From NCBI RefSeq assembly GCF_007280415.1, contig NZ_VKKU01000001.1:124001-188000 (forward strand): a stretch of 64,000 nucleotides of DNA. Reading direction: 5' to 3'. The notes below the pieces were generated by a model. The model was not told the origin of the DNA. It worked only from the letters and a program-made list of their open reading frames with translations, and made no database searches. Shown here in pieces: positions 19,027 through 27,794 of the stretch. Within the stretch, counting starts at the first letter, position 1; every line of letters starts with the position of its first letter. The position numbers and the translations under genes were made by a program. This DNA comes from Sphingorhabdus contaminans. GTDB lineage: Bacteria; Pseudomonadota; Alphaproteobacteria; Sphingomonadales; Sphingomonadaceae.

Positions 19027-19689
19027 TCAGTGATATTTTTTCCAGTACCAGACGGCTGCCCAGATGATGGCGAACAGGATGAAGATTGCGACACCATTGG
19101 GTTCGGGTACCAATCCACCGCGCCACAGGAACCACCAAGACGGCGCACCCATCAGATAGGCATATCCCGCATAAAAAGCGCCATCGCGATAGGCGCTGGC
19201 CTCCTGCTCGTCGATAGCACGCTTATGCCAGACCCATGAAATGACGGGCATGATAACGCCCCAGAAAAAGGCGAGAAGCAGTGCCGCCAGGGGCGGAATG
19301 GAGGAATTCAGGAAGAGATCAATCGCGTCAGCGTCGGACGACGCGGTGAGCGTGCTGTTGAGAGAGATCGTTAGCCCCACAATTCCGCCACCGATGCCGC
19401 AGCCGAGCAGGATGTTCCGGTTAAGCTTTTCCCGTTTTGTAAGGGGCTCGCTATTCGCCTTCAACTTTCGGCTGTTCGTCCAAATAACATAGCCGAGGCC
19501 CGCGATAAGTGCAGCGAACACACTGAAAGTCACGATTCCGGCCGTCCCCAGTGGGCCGCCGCCTTGCGCATTATGCTCCGCCATATAGCCTGCAATCGCA
19601 CCTCCCACCATGACGATGCCGAGGGTCGATATGATTATCCACATGATGCGGCGGCCGTTGGATTGGGCGATGTCATCACTGTCCGTCAT
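19027..19689 (-). CDS. Integral membrane protein paired with XRE regulator
   Basis: 220 residues from ATG 19689 (MTDSDDIAQ), a start that overlaps the preceding regulator gene by 14 bases; a longer frame from 19728 would overlap it further. About six hydrophobic helices alternate with short loops, one of which (TNSRKLKANSEPLTKREKLNR) is basic. The C-terminus WYWKKYH is typical of a membrane protein ending in the cytoplasm. No family name can be given. Pairs of a tiny Cro/CI-type regulator and a multi-pass membrane protein are frequent in bacteria and may form sensory units, but the function of this one is unknown. Confidence 0.75.
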   Translation of the reverse strand: MTDSDDIAQSNGRRIMWIIISTLGIVMVGGAIAGYMAEHNAQGGGPLGTAGIVTFSVFAALIAGLGYVIWTNSRKLKANSEPLTKREKLNRNILLGCGIGGGIVGLTISLNSTLTASSDADAIDLFLNSSIPPLAALLLAFFWGVIMPVISWVWHKRAIDEQEASAYRDGAFYAGYAYLMGAPSWWFLWRGGLVPEPNGVAIFILFAIIWAAVWYWKKYH

Positions 19690-19894
19690 CGGTGCCTCCG
19701 TCAAATTCATCATCGAAAATCTCCTCAATCGGGCGCCCGAACAAACGGGCTATTTTGAACGCCAACGGAAGCGATGGATCATATTTACCCGTTTCAATCG
19801 CGTTCACTGCCTGTCGCGACACGTCCAGATGCTGGCCGAGTTCGGCCTGGCTCCAGTCCCGCATTGCGCGCAATATCTTCAACTGGTTTTTCAT
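19676..19894 (-). CDS. XRE/Cro-CI-type HTH regulator (72 aa)
   Basis: Single-domain DNA-binding protein: LKILRAMRDWSQAELGQHLDVSRQAVNAIETGKYDPSLPLAFKIARLFG forms the five-helix HTH, ending in an acidic tail IEEIFDDEFDGGTDDGQ. The recognition helix VSRQAVNAIETGKY matches the YozG-like group of small regulators normally encoded next to a membrane protein, as here. No Shine-Dalgarno is seen before the ATG, so the message may be nearly leaderless. A TTGACA promoter and a AGGTAAA dyad lie directly upstream, suggesting autoregulation. Confidence 0.88.
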   Translation of the reverse strand: MKNQLKILRAMRDWSQAELGQHLDVSRQAVNAIETGKYDPSLPLAFKIARLFGRPIEEIFDDEFDGGTDDGQ

Positions 19895-19897
19895 GTC

Positions 19898-19956
19898 AGG
19901 TAAAGCTGTCGTTGTGTCATGTTTACCTTACTAAACCGATTCGCGGGCAATGTCAA
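19898..19956 (-). promoter_or_regulatory. Promoter and candidate operator for the XRE regulator pair
   Basis: On the minus strand TTGACA (19956-19951) is followed after 17 bases by TAGTAA (19933-19928), a consensus -35 with a weak -10. A perfect inverted repeat, AGGTAAA (19898-19904) and TTTACCT (19922-19928), with 17 bases between arms, covers the expected transcription start and ends four bases from the start codon. The overlap suggests autorepression by the XRE protein. Confidence 0.5.
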
Positions 19957-20050
19957 CAAGACCTTACATAATGCTATGCGAGGCTGACAAAATGGCGTCG
20001 GTTGGTCCAGAACCTTGATTTAGCGGCATATCTCGGCCAAGGGGCTGGCC

Positions 20051-20923
20051 ATGTCTGAGGTGGCGCCATTAAGTTTTCAGGACCTGATCCTGACTCTCCA
20101 TGATTATTGGGGTAAGCACGGCTGCATCATTTTGCAGCCCTATGACATGCGCGTCGGGGCAGGGACTTTCCACCCCGCGACGACCTTGCGTGCGCTCGGC
20201 CCCGACAGCTGGAACGCCGCCTATGTGCAGCCCAGCCGCCGTCCGACCGACGGGCGTTACGGCGAAAACCCCAACCGGTTGCAGCATTATTACCAGTATC
20301 AGGTCATCATGAAACCAAGCCCTGCCAATTTGCAGGAGCTTTATCTTGGCTCGCTCGACGCCATCGGCATTGACCCGCTGAAGCATGATATCCGCTTTGT
20401 CGAGGACGACTGGGAAAGCCCGACCCTGGGTGCCTGGGGTCTTGGCTGGGAAGTCTGGTGCGACGGTATGGAGGTGACCCAGTTCACCTATTTCCAGCAG
20501 ATGGGCGGCTTTGATTGCAAACCTGTTGCAGGCGAGCTGACCTACGGTCTGGAACGGCTTGCCATGTATATCCAGGGCGTCGACAGCGTCTATGACCTGA
20601 AATTCAACAATCATGGCGTCACCTACGGCGATGTCTTCCACAAGAATGAGGTCGAATTTTCGACCTATAATTTCGAGGTCGCCGACACCGCCGCGCTGTT
20701 CGATGGTTTTGCCAAGGCCGAGGCCGAATGCCAGCGGTGCATCGCGGCGAACATCCCGCTTGCGGCCTATGACCAGGCGATCGAGGCCAGCCATCTGTTC
20801 AACCTGCTGCAGGCCCGCGGCGTTATCTCGGTGCAGGAACGCGCATCCTATATGGGGCGCGTGCGCGATCTCGCCAAAGGTAGCTGCCAGGCGTGGATGG
20901 AGAAAAATGGGTGGGCGGAATAA
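20051..20923 (+). CDS. glyQ: Glycine--tRNA ligase alpha subunit
   Basis: Catalytic subunit of the heterotetrameric bacterial glycyl-tRNA synthetase, 290 residues. Signature sequences include [56 protein letters not shown] and the class II motif stretch [14 protein letters not shown] ribosome site AAGGGG sits eight bases ahead of the ATG. The stop codon overlaps the glyS start as TAATG, giving tight coupling of the two subunits. Length and sequence are normal. Confidence 0.97.
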   Translation: MSEVAPLSFQDLILTLHDYWGKHGCIILQPYDMRVGAGTFHPATTLRALGPDSWNAAYVQPSRRPTDGRYGENPNRLQHYYQYQVIMKPSPANLQELYLGSLDAIGIDPLKHDIRFVEDDWESPTLGAWGLGWEVWCDGMEVTQFTYFQQMGGFDCKPVAGELTYGLERLAMYIQGVDSVYDLKFNNHGVTYGDVFHKNEVEFSTYNFEVADTAALFDGFAKAEAECQRCIAANIPLAAYDQAIEASHLFNLLQARGVISVQERASYMGRVRDLAKGSCQAWMEKNGWAE

Positions 20924-22974
20924 TGGCCGACTTCCTTCTCGAACTTCTTTCCGAAGAAATCCCTGCACGGATGCAGGCCAAGGCCAAGGAAGACCTTGCC
21001 CGCCTGTTTAACGATGCGCTCGCCAAGGCTGGCCTTGCGGCGCAATCGGTCGAAACCTTTGCAACGCCCCGCCGTCTGGCTCTGATTGCCAAAGGCCTGC
21101 CGCTTGCAACCGAGGCTGTTTCCGAAGAAACCAAGGGCCCCAAGGTCGGCGCACCGCCACAGGCGATGGAAGGATTCTTGCGCAAAACCGGTCTGACTCA
21201 GGACCAGTTGGTGGAGCGCGATGGTGTCTATTTTGCTGTTGTTGAAAAGCCCGGCCGCAACACCGCCGATGTGCTGGGCGAAGCGATACCCGCGATCATC
21301 CGCGCATTTCCGTGGCCCAAGTCGCAACGTTGGGGTGCAGCGTCGATTTCGACCGAAAGCCTGCGCTGGGTTCGCCCGCTGCAGGGGATTATCGCACTGC
21401 TCGGCAATGATATCGTGCCCTGCGCCATCGATGGTATCGAAAGCGGACGCCACAGCATGGGGCACCGTTTCCATTCGAGTGGTCCAATCGAAATTGCCAA
21501 CGCGGATGCCTATGTCGAAGCCTTGCGCGCGGCGCATGTGATCGTCCACTTCTCCGAACGGTGCGCCCTGATCCGCGACGGGGCAAAGGCAGCGGCTGAG
21601 GCTGCCGGTCTTGTGCTGGTGGATGATGAAGGGCTGGTCGCCGAAAATGCGGGACTGACCGAATGGCCGGTGCCGATGCTCGGCCGGTTCGACCCTGCCT
21701 ATCTGGAAGTGCCAGAGGAGGTCATTCAGCTGACCGCGCGGGTAAACCAGAAATATTTCGTCTGCCATGACAGGAATGGAAAGCTGGCCAACGCCTTCGT
21801 CTGCACCGCGAATATCGTAGCAAAGGACGGCGGCGCCGCAATCGTTGCGGGGAATGAAAAGGTTCTGGCCGCACGGTTGAGCGATGCGAAATTTTTCTGG
21901 GAACAGGATCTGAAGGTTCCGCTCGACGAACAGGCCAAAAAACTGGCGCAGATTACCTTCCATGAGAAACTGGGGACCGTTGCCGACAAGGTCGAGCGCG
22001 TCGCCAAACTGGCCCGCTGGCTGGCGGAAGAAGGCATCGTCAAGGGCGCCAATGCCGACGAAGCCGAACGTGCGGCCCGTCTGTGCAAGGCAGACCTTGT
22101 GACCGGCATGGTTGGCGAGTTTCCCGAATTGCAGGGCCTGATGGGCGGTTATTATGCCCGCGCCCAAGGTGAGAGCGATGCCGTCGCCGACGCTGTGCGC
22201 GACCATTACAAGCCGGTCGGGCAGGGCGACGATGTACCGACGGCACCCGTGACGGTGGCGGTGAGTTTAGCGGATAAGCTGGATACGTTGGTCGGGTTCT
22301 TCCAATTTGACGAAAAGCCAACCGGGTCCAAAGATCCTTTCGCGCTTCGTCGCGCGGCTATCGGGATATTGTCGTTGATCCTGGACAACAATCTCCGGGC
22401 CTCAATGCGTGATTTGATAACGGCAGCGGCGCATTCCGGAGGATCGGATGCCGGGATCGACGTTGCAAATTTCCTGATCGACAGGCTGAAAGTCCAGCAA
22501 AGAGAAGCGGGTATTCGTCACGACATGATCGACGCTGTGGTATCGGTCACACAAGGTGGTGACAATGTGCTGATGGTCAAGCGCGTCAGAGCGCTGCAAG
22601 GCTTTGTGACGACCGACGAAGGCGCGAACCTTCTCGCCGGTTACAAGCGCGCGGCCAATATCCTGAAGCAATCGGGTGATGCCGAGACCGGAAAGGCGAA
22701 CGACGTTCAGCATGACGGCGCGAGTGACGTGGAAATGGCACTCAAATCCGCCCTCGACGCTGCCGAACCTAAAGCTGCCGCTGCCATTGAGGCAGAGGAT
22801 TTTGAAGGCGCAATGACAGCGCTCGCAACTTTGCGTGCACCGATCGACGCCTTCTTTGAGGGCGTTATGGTCAACGATCCCGATCCGGCAGTGCGGGCTT
22901 TCCGCCTGGGGCTGCTGACGCGTTTCCGGGACGCTGTCCACCATGTGGCCGATTTCACAAAAATAGAAGGATAG
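20923..22974 (+). CDS. glyS: Glycine--tRNA ligase beta subunit
   Basis: tRNA-recognition subunit, 683 residues, from the ATG that overlaps the glyQ stop (TAATG); an in-frame ATG at 20893 lies within glyQ and is less likely. It begins with the family hallmark ADFLLELLSEEIPARMQ and continues with TPRRLALIAKGLP, VHFSERCALIRDGAKAA, EEVIQLTARVNQKYFVC and the HD-like segment around VTGMVGEFPELQGLMGGYYA. The C-terminal anticodon-binding-type domain (DALRR-like) ends with RFRDAVHHVADFTKIEG. It is the second half of the glyQS operon, followed by ppdK after 101 bp. Confidence 0.97.
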   Translation: MADFLLELLSEEIPARMQAKAKEDLARLFNDALAKAGLAAQSVETFATPRRLALIAKGLPLATEAVSEETKGPKVGAPPQAMEGFLRKTGLTQDQLVERDGVYFAVVEKPGRNTADVLGEAIPAIIRAFPWPKSQRWGAASISTESLRWVRPLQGIIALLGNDIVPCAIDGIESGRHSMGHRFHSSGPIEIANADAYVEALRAAHVIVHFSERCALIRDGAKAAAEAAGLVLVDDEGLVAENAGLTEWPVPMLGRFDPAYLEVPEEVIQLTARVNQKYFVCHDRNGKLANAFVCTANIVAKDGGAAIVAGNEKVLAARLSDAKFFWEQDLKVPLDEQAKKLAQITFHEKLGTVADKVERVAKLARWLAEEGIVKGANADEAERAARLCKADLVTGMVGEFPELQGLMGGYYARAQGESDAVADAVRDHYKPVGQGDDVPTAPVTVAVSLADKLDTLVGFFQFDEKPTGSKDPFALRRAAIGILSLILDNNLRASMRDLITAAAHSGGSDAGIDVANFLIDRLKVQQREAGIRHDMIDAVVSVTQGGDNVLMVKRVRALQGFVTTDEGANLLAGYKRAANILKQSGDAETGKANDVQHDGASDVEMALKSALDAAEPKAAAAIEAEDFEGAMTALATLRAPIDAFFEGVMVNDPDPAVRAFRLGLLTRFRDAVHHVADFTKIEG

Positions 22975-23075
22975 TTGGCCACTATCCTTTTGAAGCAATT
23001 TTCCCCCTTTATTGCCTTTGCCAATTGAGGGGCGTTTTGGCACGGGCAAGACAACAGACGAGTTTTGGAGGCGAC

Positions 23076-25736
23076 ATGACCCAATATGTGTTTCGGTTCG
23101 GCGGCGGTGTTTCGGACGGTGACGAAACGGTTCGCGGCAACAAGAACCTGTTGGGGGGCAAGGGTGCCAATCTTGATGGCATGGCATCCATTGGTCTGCC
23201 GGTTCCTCCCGGTTTCACCATTACGACCGAAATGTGCACCGCCTATTATGCCAATGGCCAGACCTTTCCGGAAAGCGTCCGGGCCGAAGTCGCAGGCGGC
23301 ATTGCGCATATTGAGCAGGTGACCGGCAAAAGTTTTGGCGATCCGGCCAATCCGTTGCTGGTATCTGTCCGTTCGGGTGCACGCGTGTCGATGCCCGGGA
23401 TGATGGATACGGTGCTGAATCTCGGCCTCAATGATGCCACGGTGGAGGGGCTTGCCACTTCGTCGGGCGATCCCCGCTTTGCCTGGGACAGCTATCGCCG
23501 CTTTATCCAGATGTATGCCGATGTCGTCCTTGAACTCGACCATGGAGCTTTTGAAGAGGCGCTGGAAGTCGCGAAGGAAGATCAGGGCTATTATCTCGAC
23601 ACCGAATTATCGGCCGACGATCTGAAGGCTCTGGTTGCGACATATAAAAAGCTGGTCGAGGCCGAATGGGGCAAGCCCTTTCCCCAAGATGTGCATGACC
23701 AGCTTTGGGGTGCGGTCGGCGCGGTGTTCGGATCGTGGGAATCGGACCGGGCGAAAGTCTATCGCCGTCTGAACAATATCCCCGGCGACTGGGGCACGGC
23801 GGTCAATGTGCAGGCTATGGTCTTCGGAAATATGGGTGAGACATCGGCCACCGGCGTTGCCTTCACCCGCGATCCGGCCACGGGCGAAAATGCCTATTAT
23901 GGCGAATATCTGATCAACGCGCAGGGCGAGGATGTCGTTGCCGGTATCCGCACGCCGCAATATCTGACCAAGGCGGCACGCGAGCGCGCAGGCGCCAAGC
24001 CGCTGTCGATGGAAGAGGCGATGCCCGGCGTTTATGCCGAATTGGCGCGCGTTTTTGAAATCCTCGAAACCCATTATCGCGACATGCAGGATATCGAGTT
24101 CACCGTTGAGCGTGAAAAATTGTGGATGCTGCAAACCCGTTCGGGCAAGCGCACCGCAAAAGCGGCGCTGAAAATTGCGGTGGACATGGCAGAGGCCGGC
24201 TTGATCAGCACGGACGAGGCGGTGCTGCGGGTTGATCCGATGGCGCTGGACCAGTTGCTGCATCCCACATTGGATCCCAACGCACCGCGCGATGTGCTGA
24301 CATCGGGCCTGCCTGCATCCCCCGGTGCGGCATCGGGCAAGATCGTGTTCGACGCCGACACGGCAGAGCGTTTCAACGATATGGGCGAATCCGTCATCCT
24401 GGTGCGCATCGAAACCAGCCCCGAAGACATTCATGGCATGCATGCCGCCAAAGGCATATTGACCGCCCGCGGCGGGATGACCAGCCATGCGGCGGTTGTG
24501 GCACGCGGCATGGGGCGGCCTTGCGTATCCGGCGCGGGTAGCCTGCAGATTGACGCGGCGGCGCGGGTCCTTCGGATCGCGGGCCGCACCTTGACCGAAG
24601 GTGACATATTGACGCTCGACGGATCGACGGGCGAGGTAATGGCGGGCGAGGTTCCCACCCTGCAGCCGGAACTGGTTGGCGATTTCGGAACCCTGATGGT
24701 CTGGGCCGATGCCGGTCGCCGCATGAAGGTGCGGGCCAATGCGGAAACGCCGCTTGATGCACAAACCGCACGCGATTTCGGCGCGGAAGGTATCGGCCTG
24801 TGCCGGACCGAGCATATGTTCTTCGACGCCAGCCGCATTACGGCCGTTCGCCAGATGATCCTGGCGGAGGATGAAAAAGGCCGCCGCGCCGCGCTCGACA
24901 AGTTGCTGCCCGAGCAGCGCAAGGACTTTACTGCCATTTTCGAGGTGATGGCCGGGCTTCCCGTTACCATCCGCTTGCTCGACCCTCCCTTGCACGAATT
25001 CCTGCCGCATCAGGAAAGCGAATTTGCCGAGGTGGCGGAGGCAGCGGGTGTCGGGGTCGAGGTGCTCAAGCAACGCGCGGCCGAACTGCATGAATTCAAC
25101 CCCATGCTGGGACATCGCGGTTGCCGTCTGGGCGTTACCTATCCCGAAATCTACGAAATGCAGGCCCGTGCGATTTTTGAGGCGGCCTGTGCGCTCGACG
25201 TTGCGCCGGTTCCCGAAATCATGATCCCGCTGGTGGGTACCAAGCGCGAACTGGAATTGATGAAGGAGGTTGTCGACAAGGCAGCGGAAGCGGTTTTTGC
25301 AGAGCAGGGCAAGCGCATTGAATATCTGGTCGGTACGATGATCGAACTGCCGCGCGCCGCCCTGATGGCGGATGAAATCGCCGAAGTCGGCAGCTTCTTC
25401 AGCTTCGGCACCAATGACCTGACGCAAACGACGCTGGGTGTCAGCCGCGACGACGCCGCCCGTTTCCTGACGCATTATGTCGATAAGGGCATTTACGCCC
25501 GCGATCCTTTTGTCAGCCTTGATGTAGAAGGCGTCGGGCAGCTTATCGATATTGCCGCGACCAAGGGCAAGGCCACGCGCCCCGATATCAAGCTCGGCAT
25601 CTGCGGCGAACATGGCGGCGATCCCGCGTCCATTGCTTTCTGCGAAAAGGTCGGCCTCGATTATGTCAGCGCTTCGCCCTATCGTGTGCCCATCGCACGG
25701 CTGGCTGCGGCACAGGCGGCTCTTGCCAAGAAGTAG
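23076..25736 (+). CDS. ppdK: Pyruvate, phosphate dikinase
   Basis: Interconverts pyruvate, ATP and Pi with PEP, AMP and PPi. The 886-residue protein starts at ATG 23076 behind GGAGGCGAC. It contains the ATP-grasp domain (NKNLLGGKGANLDGMASIGLPVPPGF), the swivelling phosphohistidine domain G-G-M-T-S-H-A-A-V-V-A-R with His471, and the C-terminal TIM-barrel PEP/pyruvate domain (GLCRTEHMFF, NPMLGHRGCRLG, FSFGTNDLTQTTLG, GICGEHGGDP). Full length and intact. It gives gluconeogenic flexibility and a PPi-linked glycolysis option. The 101-bp space after glyS holds no clear promoter. Confidence 0.97.
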   Translation: MTQYVFRFGGGVSDGDETVRGNKNLLGGKGANLDGMASIGLPVPPGFTITTEMCTAYYANGQTFPESVRAEVAGGIAHIEQVTGKSFGDPANPLLVSVRSGARVSMPGMMDTVLNLGLNDATVEGLATSSGDPRFAWDSYRRFIQMYADVVLELDHGAFEEALEVAKEDQGYYLDTELSADDLKALVATYKKLVEAEWGKPFPQDVHDQLWGAVGAVFGSWESDRAKVYRRLNNIPGDWGTAVNVQAMVFGNMGETSATGVAFTRDPATGENAYYGEYLINAQGEDVVAGIRTPQYLTKAARERAGAKPLSMEEAMPGVYAELARVFEILETHYRDMQDIEFTVEREKLWMLQTRSGKRTAKAALKIAVDMAEAGLISTDEAVLRVDPMALDQLLHPTLDPNAPRDVLTSGLPASPGAASGKIVFDADTAERFNDMGESVILVRIETSPEDIHGMHAAKGILTARGGMTSHAAVVARGMGRPCVSGAGSLQIDAAARVLRIAGRTLTEGDILTLDGSTGEVMAGEVPTLQPELVGDFGTLMVWADAGRRMKVRANAETPLDAQTARDFGAEGIGLCRTEHMFFDASRITAVRQMILAEDEKGRRAALDKLLPEQRKDFTAIFEVMAGLPVTIRLLDPPLHEFLPHQESEFAEVAEAAGVGVEVLKQRAAELHEFNPMLGHRGCRLGVTYPEIYEMQARAIFEAACALDVAPVPEIMIPLVGTKRELELMKEVVDKAAEAVFAEQGKRIEYLVGTMIELPRAALMADEIAEVGSFFSFGTNDLTQTTLGVSRDDAARFLTHYVDKGIYARDPFVSLDVEGVGQLIDIAATKGKATRPDIKLGICGEHGGDPASIAFCEKVGLDYVSASPYRVPIARLAAAQAALAKK

Positions 25737-25774
25737 GCGACATGCTTAGTCTCCCCTAAAAAGGGGGGAGAGGC

Positions 25775-26350
25775 ATGAAAAGCTGGCATCGTTTTGCCAT
25801 TTGCGTGACGCTTGGGCTTATAGGTGGCGCCGCGTTCGCGGTTCATCAGGTGCGTGGGGGTATGGCCAATGGCACAATATCCAACGGTCCATGGACGACA
25901 GGCAAGAGCTTCGGCACCGCAGATGCTTCGGCTCTTACGCGCGCTAAGGTAGCGCTTTCCGGTCTATTGGCGCTGCCAGCGAAAGAGGCCATGTATTTCA
26001 CCGCCAAAGTCGACAGCGACGGCAAGCCGCTCGACGGGCGCTGCACCTATCTGGTCAGCGGAGGAAAGCTTGATGGCCGCTGGTGGAGCATTACGCTCTA
26101 TGAAGGCGAAGGCTGGCTCGTGAAAAACAGCGCCAACCGCTGGTCTGTTCCGGCAAGTGCGGTGGATCAGGCCGAAGACGGGATTTGGTCCTTAACCATG
26201 GCACCGGACCGGCAAAGCGGCGTCTGGTTGCCTACAGGCGAAGTCCCGGCCTTTGATCTGACGCTCAGGCTTTACCATCCTTCACCGGCAGTAATCGGCA
26301 ATCCGGCAAAGGCGATGCTTCCGGCCATCAAACGACTGGGGTGTGCGTGA
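25775..26350 (+). CDS. DUF1214-type exported protein
   Basis: 191 residues with an N-terminal signal/anchor (HRFAICVTLGLIGGAAFAVHQV). The mature part resembles the DUF1214 fold: YFTAKVDSDGKPLDGRCTYLVSG, then WWSITLYEGEGWLVKNSANRWSV and a C-terminal VPAFDLTLRLYHPSPAVIGNP. In many bacteria this domain is fused to DUF1254 in one longer protein; here the DUF1254-like part is the next gene, overlapping by TGATG. The ATG follows a GGGGGGAGAGGC ribosome site that is also the right arm of a short hairpin (25755-25772). Biochemical function is unknown. Confidence 0.7.
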   Translation: MKSWHRFAICVTLGLIGGAAFAVHQVRGGMANGTISNGPWTTGKSFGTADASALTRAKVALSGLLALPAKEAMYFTAKVDSDGKPLDGRCTYLVSGGKLDGRWWSITLYEGEGWLVKNSANRWSVPASAVDQAEDGIWSLTMAPDRQSGVWLPTGEVPAFDLTLRLYHPSPAVIGNPAKAMLPAIKRLGCA

Positions 26351-26868
26351 TGCGGCAGTGGTTATTTCCGATTGTGGCAGCGGTTGCGGTGGCCGCAGGT
26401 GCCTATCAAGCGACGTTGCTGGCCACACCCTATGTCCTGATGAACGCGGCAATCAAAAAGGTTGGGGAACGGGGGCCGGAAAACCGTTTCGCCTTCGGGC
26501 ACATGGCGACGGCGGACAACCAGCCTATCGTGCGGCCAAGCCCGGACCTTTCCTATTCCACCTGTGCCTTTAATCTGGCGAAAGGCCCGGTGCTGATTGA
26601 TGTGGAACCGGTTCCCGACCGCTATTGGTCCGTCAGTATCTTTGATGCCCGCACCGACGTCGCTGCGGTCCGCAGTGACCGCGACACCGGGGGCAAGGCG
26701 GCCCGGCTTGCGTTGGTCAAAGACGGACAAAAGGCACCCGCAGGTTATGAACCGGTGCGGCTGGACCATGACCGCGGGATCGCCCTTATCCGGATATTGC
26801 TTGCCGATCCGGCAGAATTCCCGGTCATTGATGCCATCCGCCGGAAATCGACCTGCAAGGTGCTGTAA
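26350..26868 (+). CDS. DUF1254-type exported protein
   Basis: 172 residues from the ATG that shares a base with the preceding stop (TGATG). A signal/anchor helix at the N-terminus (LFPIVAAVAVAAGAYQATL) leads to a globular part with NRFAFGHMATADNQPIVRPSPDLSYSTCAFNL and VPDRYWSVSIFDARTDV, matching the DUF1254 signature, where a Tyr/Ser/Cys stretch and W-S-V-S-I-F are conserved. Two cysteines remain (one near the middle, one near the C-terminus) and might pair. It is coupled to the DUF1214-like gene, so the two proteins probably act together in the periplasm. Confidence 0.7.
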   Translation: MRQWLFPIVAAVAVAAGAYQATLLATPYVLMNAAIKKVGERGPENRFAFGHMATADNQPIVRPSPDLSYSTCAFNLAKGPVLIDVEPVPDRYWSVSIFDARTDVAAVRSDRDTGGKAARLALVKDGQKAPAGYEPVRLDHDRGIALIRILLADPAEFPVIDAIRRKSTCKVL

Positions 26869-26922
26869 GGCGAAATTAGGTGTTGCACATGGGCAGCGAC
26901 CTCCCTAATAGCGGCGCTCCAC

Positions 26923-26999
26923 GCACCCGTAGCTCAGCTGGATAGAGCATCAGACTACGAATCTGAGGGTCGGGCGTTCGAATCGCTCCGGGTGCGCCA
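26923..26999 (+). tRNA. tRNA-Arg(ACG)
   Basis: A complete cloverleaf can be drawn: acceptor stem GCACCCG/CGGGTGC, D arm with AGCTCAGCTGGATAGAGC, anticodon stem TCAGA/TCTGA around loop CTACGAA (anticodon ACG at 26957-26959), variable loop, T arm with GTTCGAATC, discriminator G and an encoded CCA. The ACG anticodon would be edited to ICG and read CGU, CGC and CGA. No integrase lies nearby. Confidence 0.97.
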
Positions 27000-27019
27000 T
27001 TTTCTCTCACTGCCCAATT

Positions 27020-27098
27020 CCGTTCGCCTCGAGCGCAGTCGAGAGGCTAACTGATTTATGCGCCAAAACGGTGTCTCGACTTCGCTCGGCACGAACGG
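27020..27098. repeat. Inverted pair of REP-like sequences (BIME-type)
   Basis: 27020-27047 and 27070-27098 are inverted copies of one motif. The core CCGTTCG-N3-CGAGCG-N-AGTCGAGA is found forward in the first and reversed in the second. Such CGAGCGxAGTCGAGA repeats occur between genes in many sphingomonad chromosomes (known to me as intergenic REP-type repeats; not searched here). It sits between tRNA-Arg and queC and may stabilise RNA or mark a RAYT-mobilised element. Confidence 0.65.
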
Positions 27099-27110
27099 CT
27101 ATGGGAAATT

Positions 27111-27794
27111 ATGAACGCCAATCGCAAATCCGCCATTGTTCTGTTGTCCGGTGGTCTCGACTCTATGGTCGTGGCCGGACTGGCGCGTGAGGCGGGCTAT
27201 GCCCTGGTTGCGCTGACCATCGATTATAACCAGCGGCACCGCGTCGAACTGGAATCGGCCACCCACATTGCCCGACATCTGGATGCGATCGAACATATCA
27301 TCCTGCCGCTCGACCTGACCCGCTTTGGCGGTTCGGCCCTGACTGCGGATATTGATGTGCCCAAGGAAGGTGTCGAGGAAGACGCCATCCCGGTCACCTA
27401 TGTGCCTGCCCGCAACACCATCTTTTTGTCGCTGTGCCTTGGGCTGGCCGAAGCACGCGGTGCGCGTGATCTCTGGATCGGCGTCAATGCGCTCGACTAT
27501 TCGGGTTACCCTGATTGCCGTCCGGAATTCATCCGCTCATTCGAAGCAATGGCCAATCTGGCGACGAAGGCCGGGGTGGAGGGGGATGCGTTCACGATCC
27601 ACACGCCGCTTTTGCATATGAGCAAGGCTCAGATCGCGACCGAAGCGGCGCGCCTCGGGCTGGATGCAGGCATGAGCTGGTCCTGCTATGATCCGACCCC
27701 GGATCACAAAGCCTGCGGCAAGTGCGACAGTTGCCGCCTGCGCGCCAAAGGTTTCGCTGATGCAGGGCTGGTCGATCCGACCATTTACGCATGA
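27111..27794 (+). CDS. queC: 7-cyano-7-deazaguanine synthase (queuosine biosynthesis)
   Basis: ATP-dependent enzyme that converts 7-carboxy-7-deazaguanine to preQ0, 227 residues. The PP-loop SGGLDSMV is at residues 14-21, followed by DYNQRH, the PARNTIFLS segment, and the zinc site in SWSCYDPTPDHKACGKCDSCRLR with four cysteines (C-x8/9-C-x2-C-x2-C spacing). All catalytic features are present. It overlaps queE by four bases and thus forms queCE; queD and queF would be elsewhere. Confidence 0.96.
   Translation: MNANRKSAIVLLSGGLDSMVVAGLAREAGYALVALTIDYNQRHRVELESATHIARHLDAIEHIILPLDLTRFGGSALTADIDVPKEGVEEDAIPVTYVPARNTIFLSLCLGLAEARGARDLWIGVNALDYSGYPDCRPEFIRSFEAMANLATKAGVEGDAFTIHTPLLHMSKAQIATEAARLGLDAGMSWSCYDPTPDHKACGKCDSCRLRAKGFADAGLVDPTIYA

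Noticed and set aside
20848-22206. 452-codon antisense frame over glyQ/glyS.
   Set aside because: Shadow of the glyS coding frame, with no family features.
23607-25613. 668-codon antisense frame within ppdK.
   Set aside because: Codon-position GC shadow of ppdK; no recognisable domain, no promoter.
26923-27100. tRNA-Arg as an integration site of a genomic island.
   Set aside because: No integrase and no repeated tRNA 3' end downstream; queC follows directly with normal composition.
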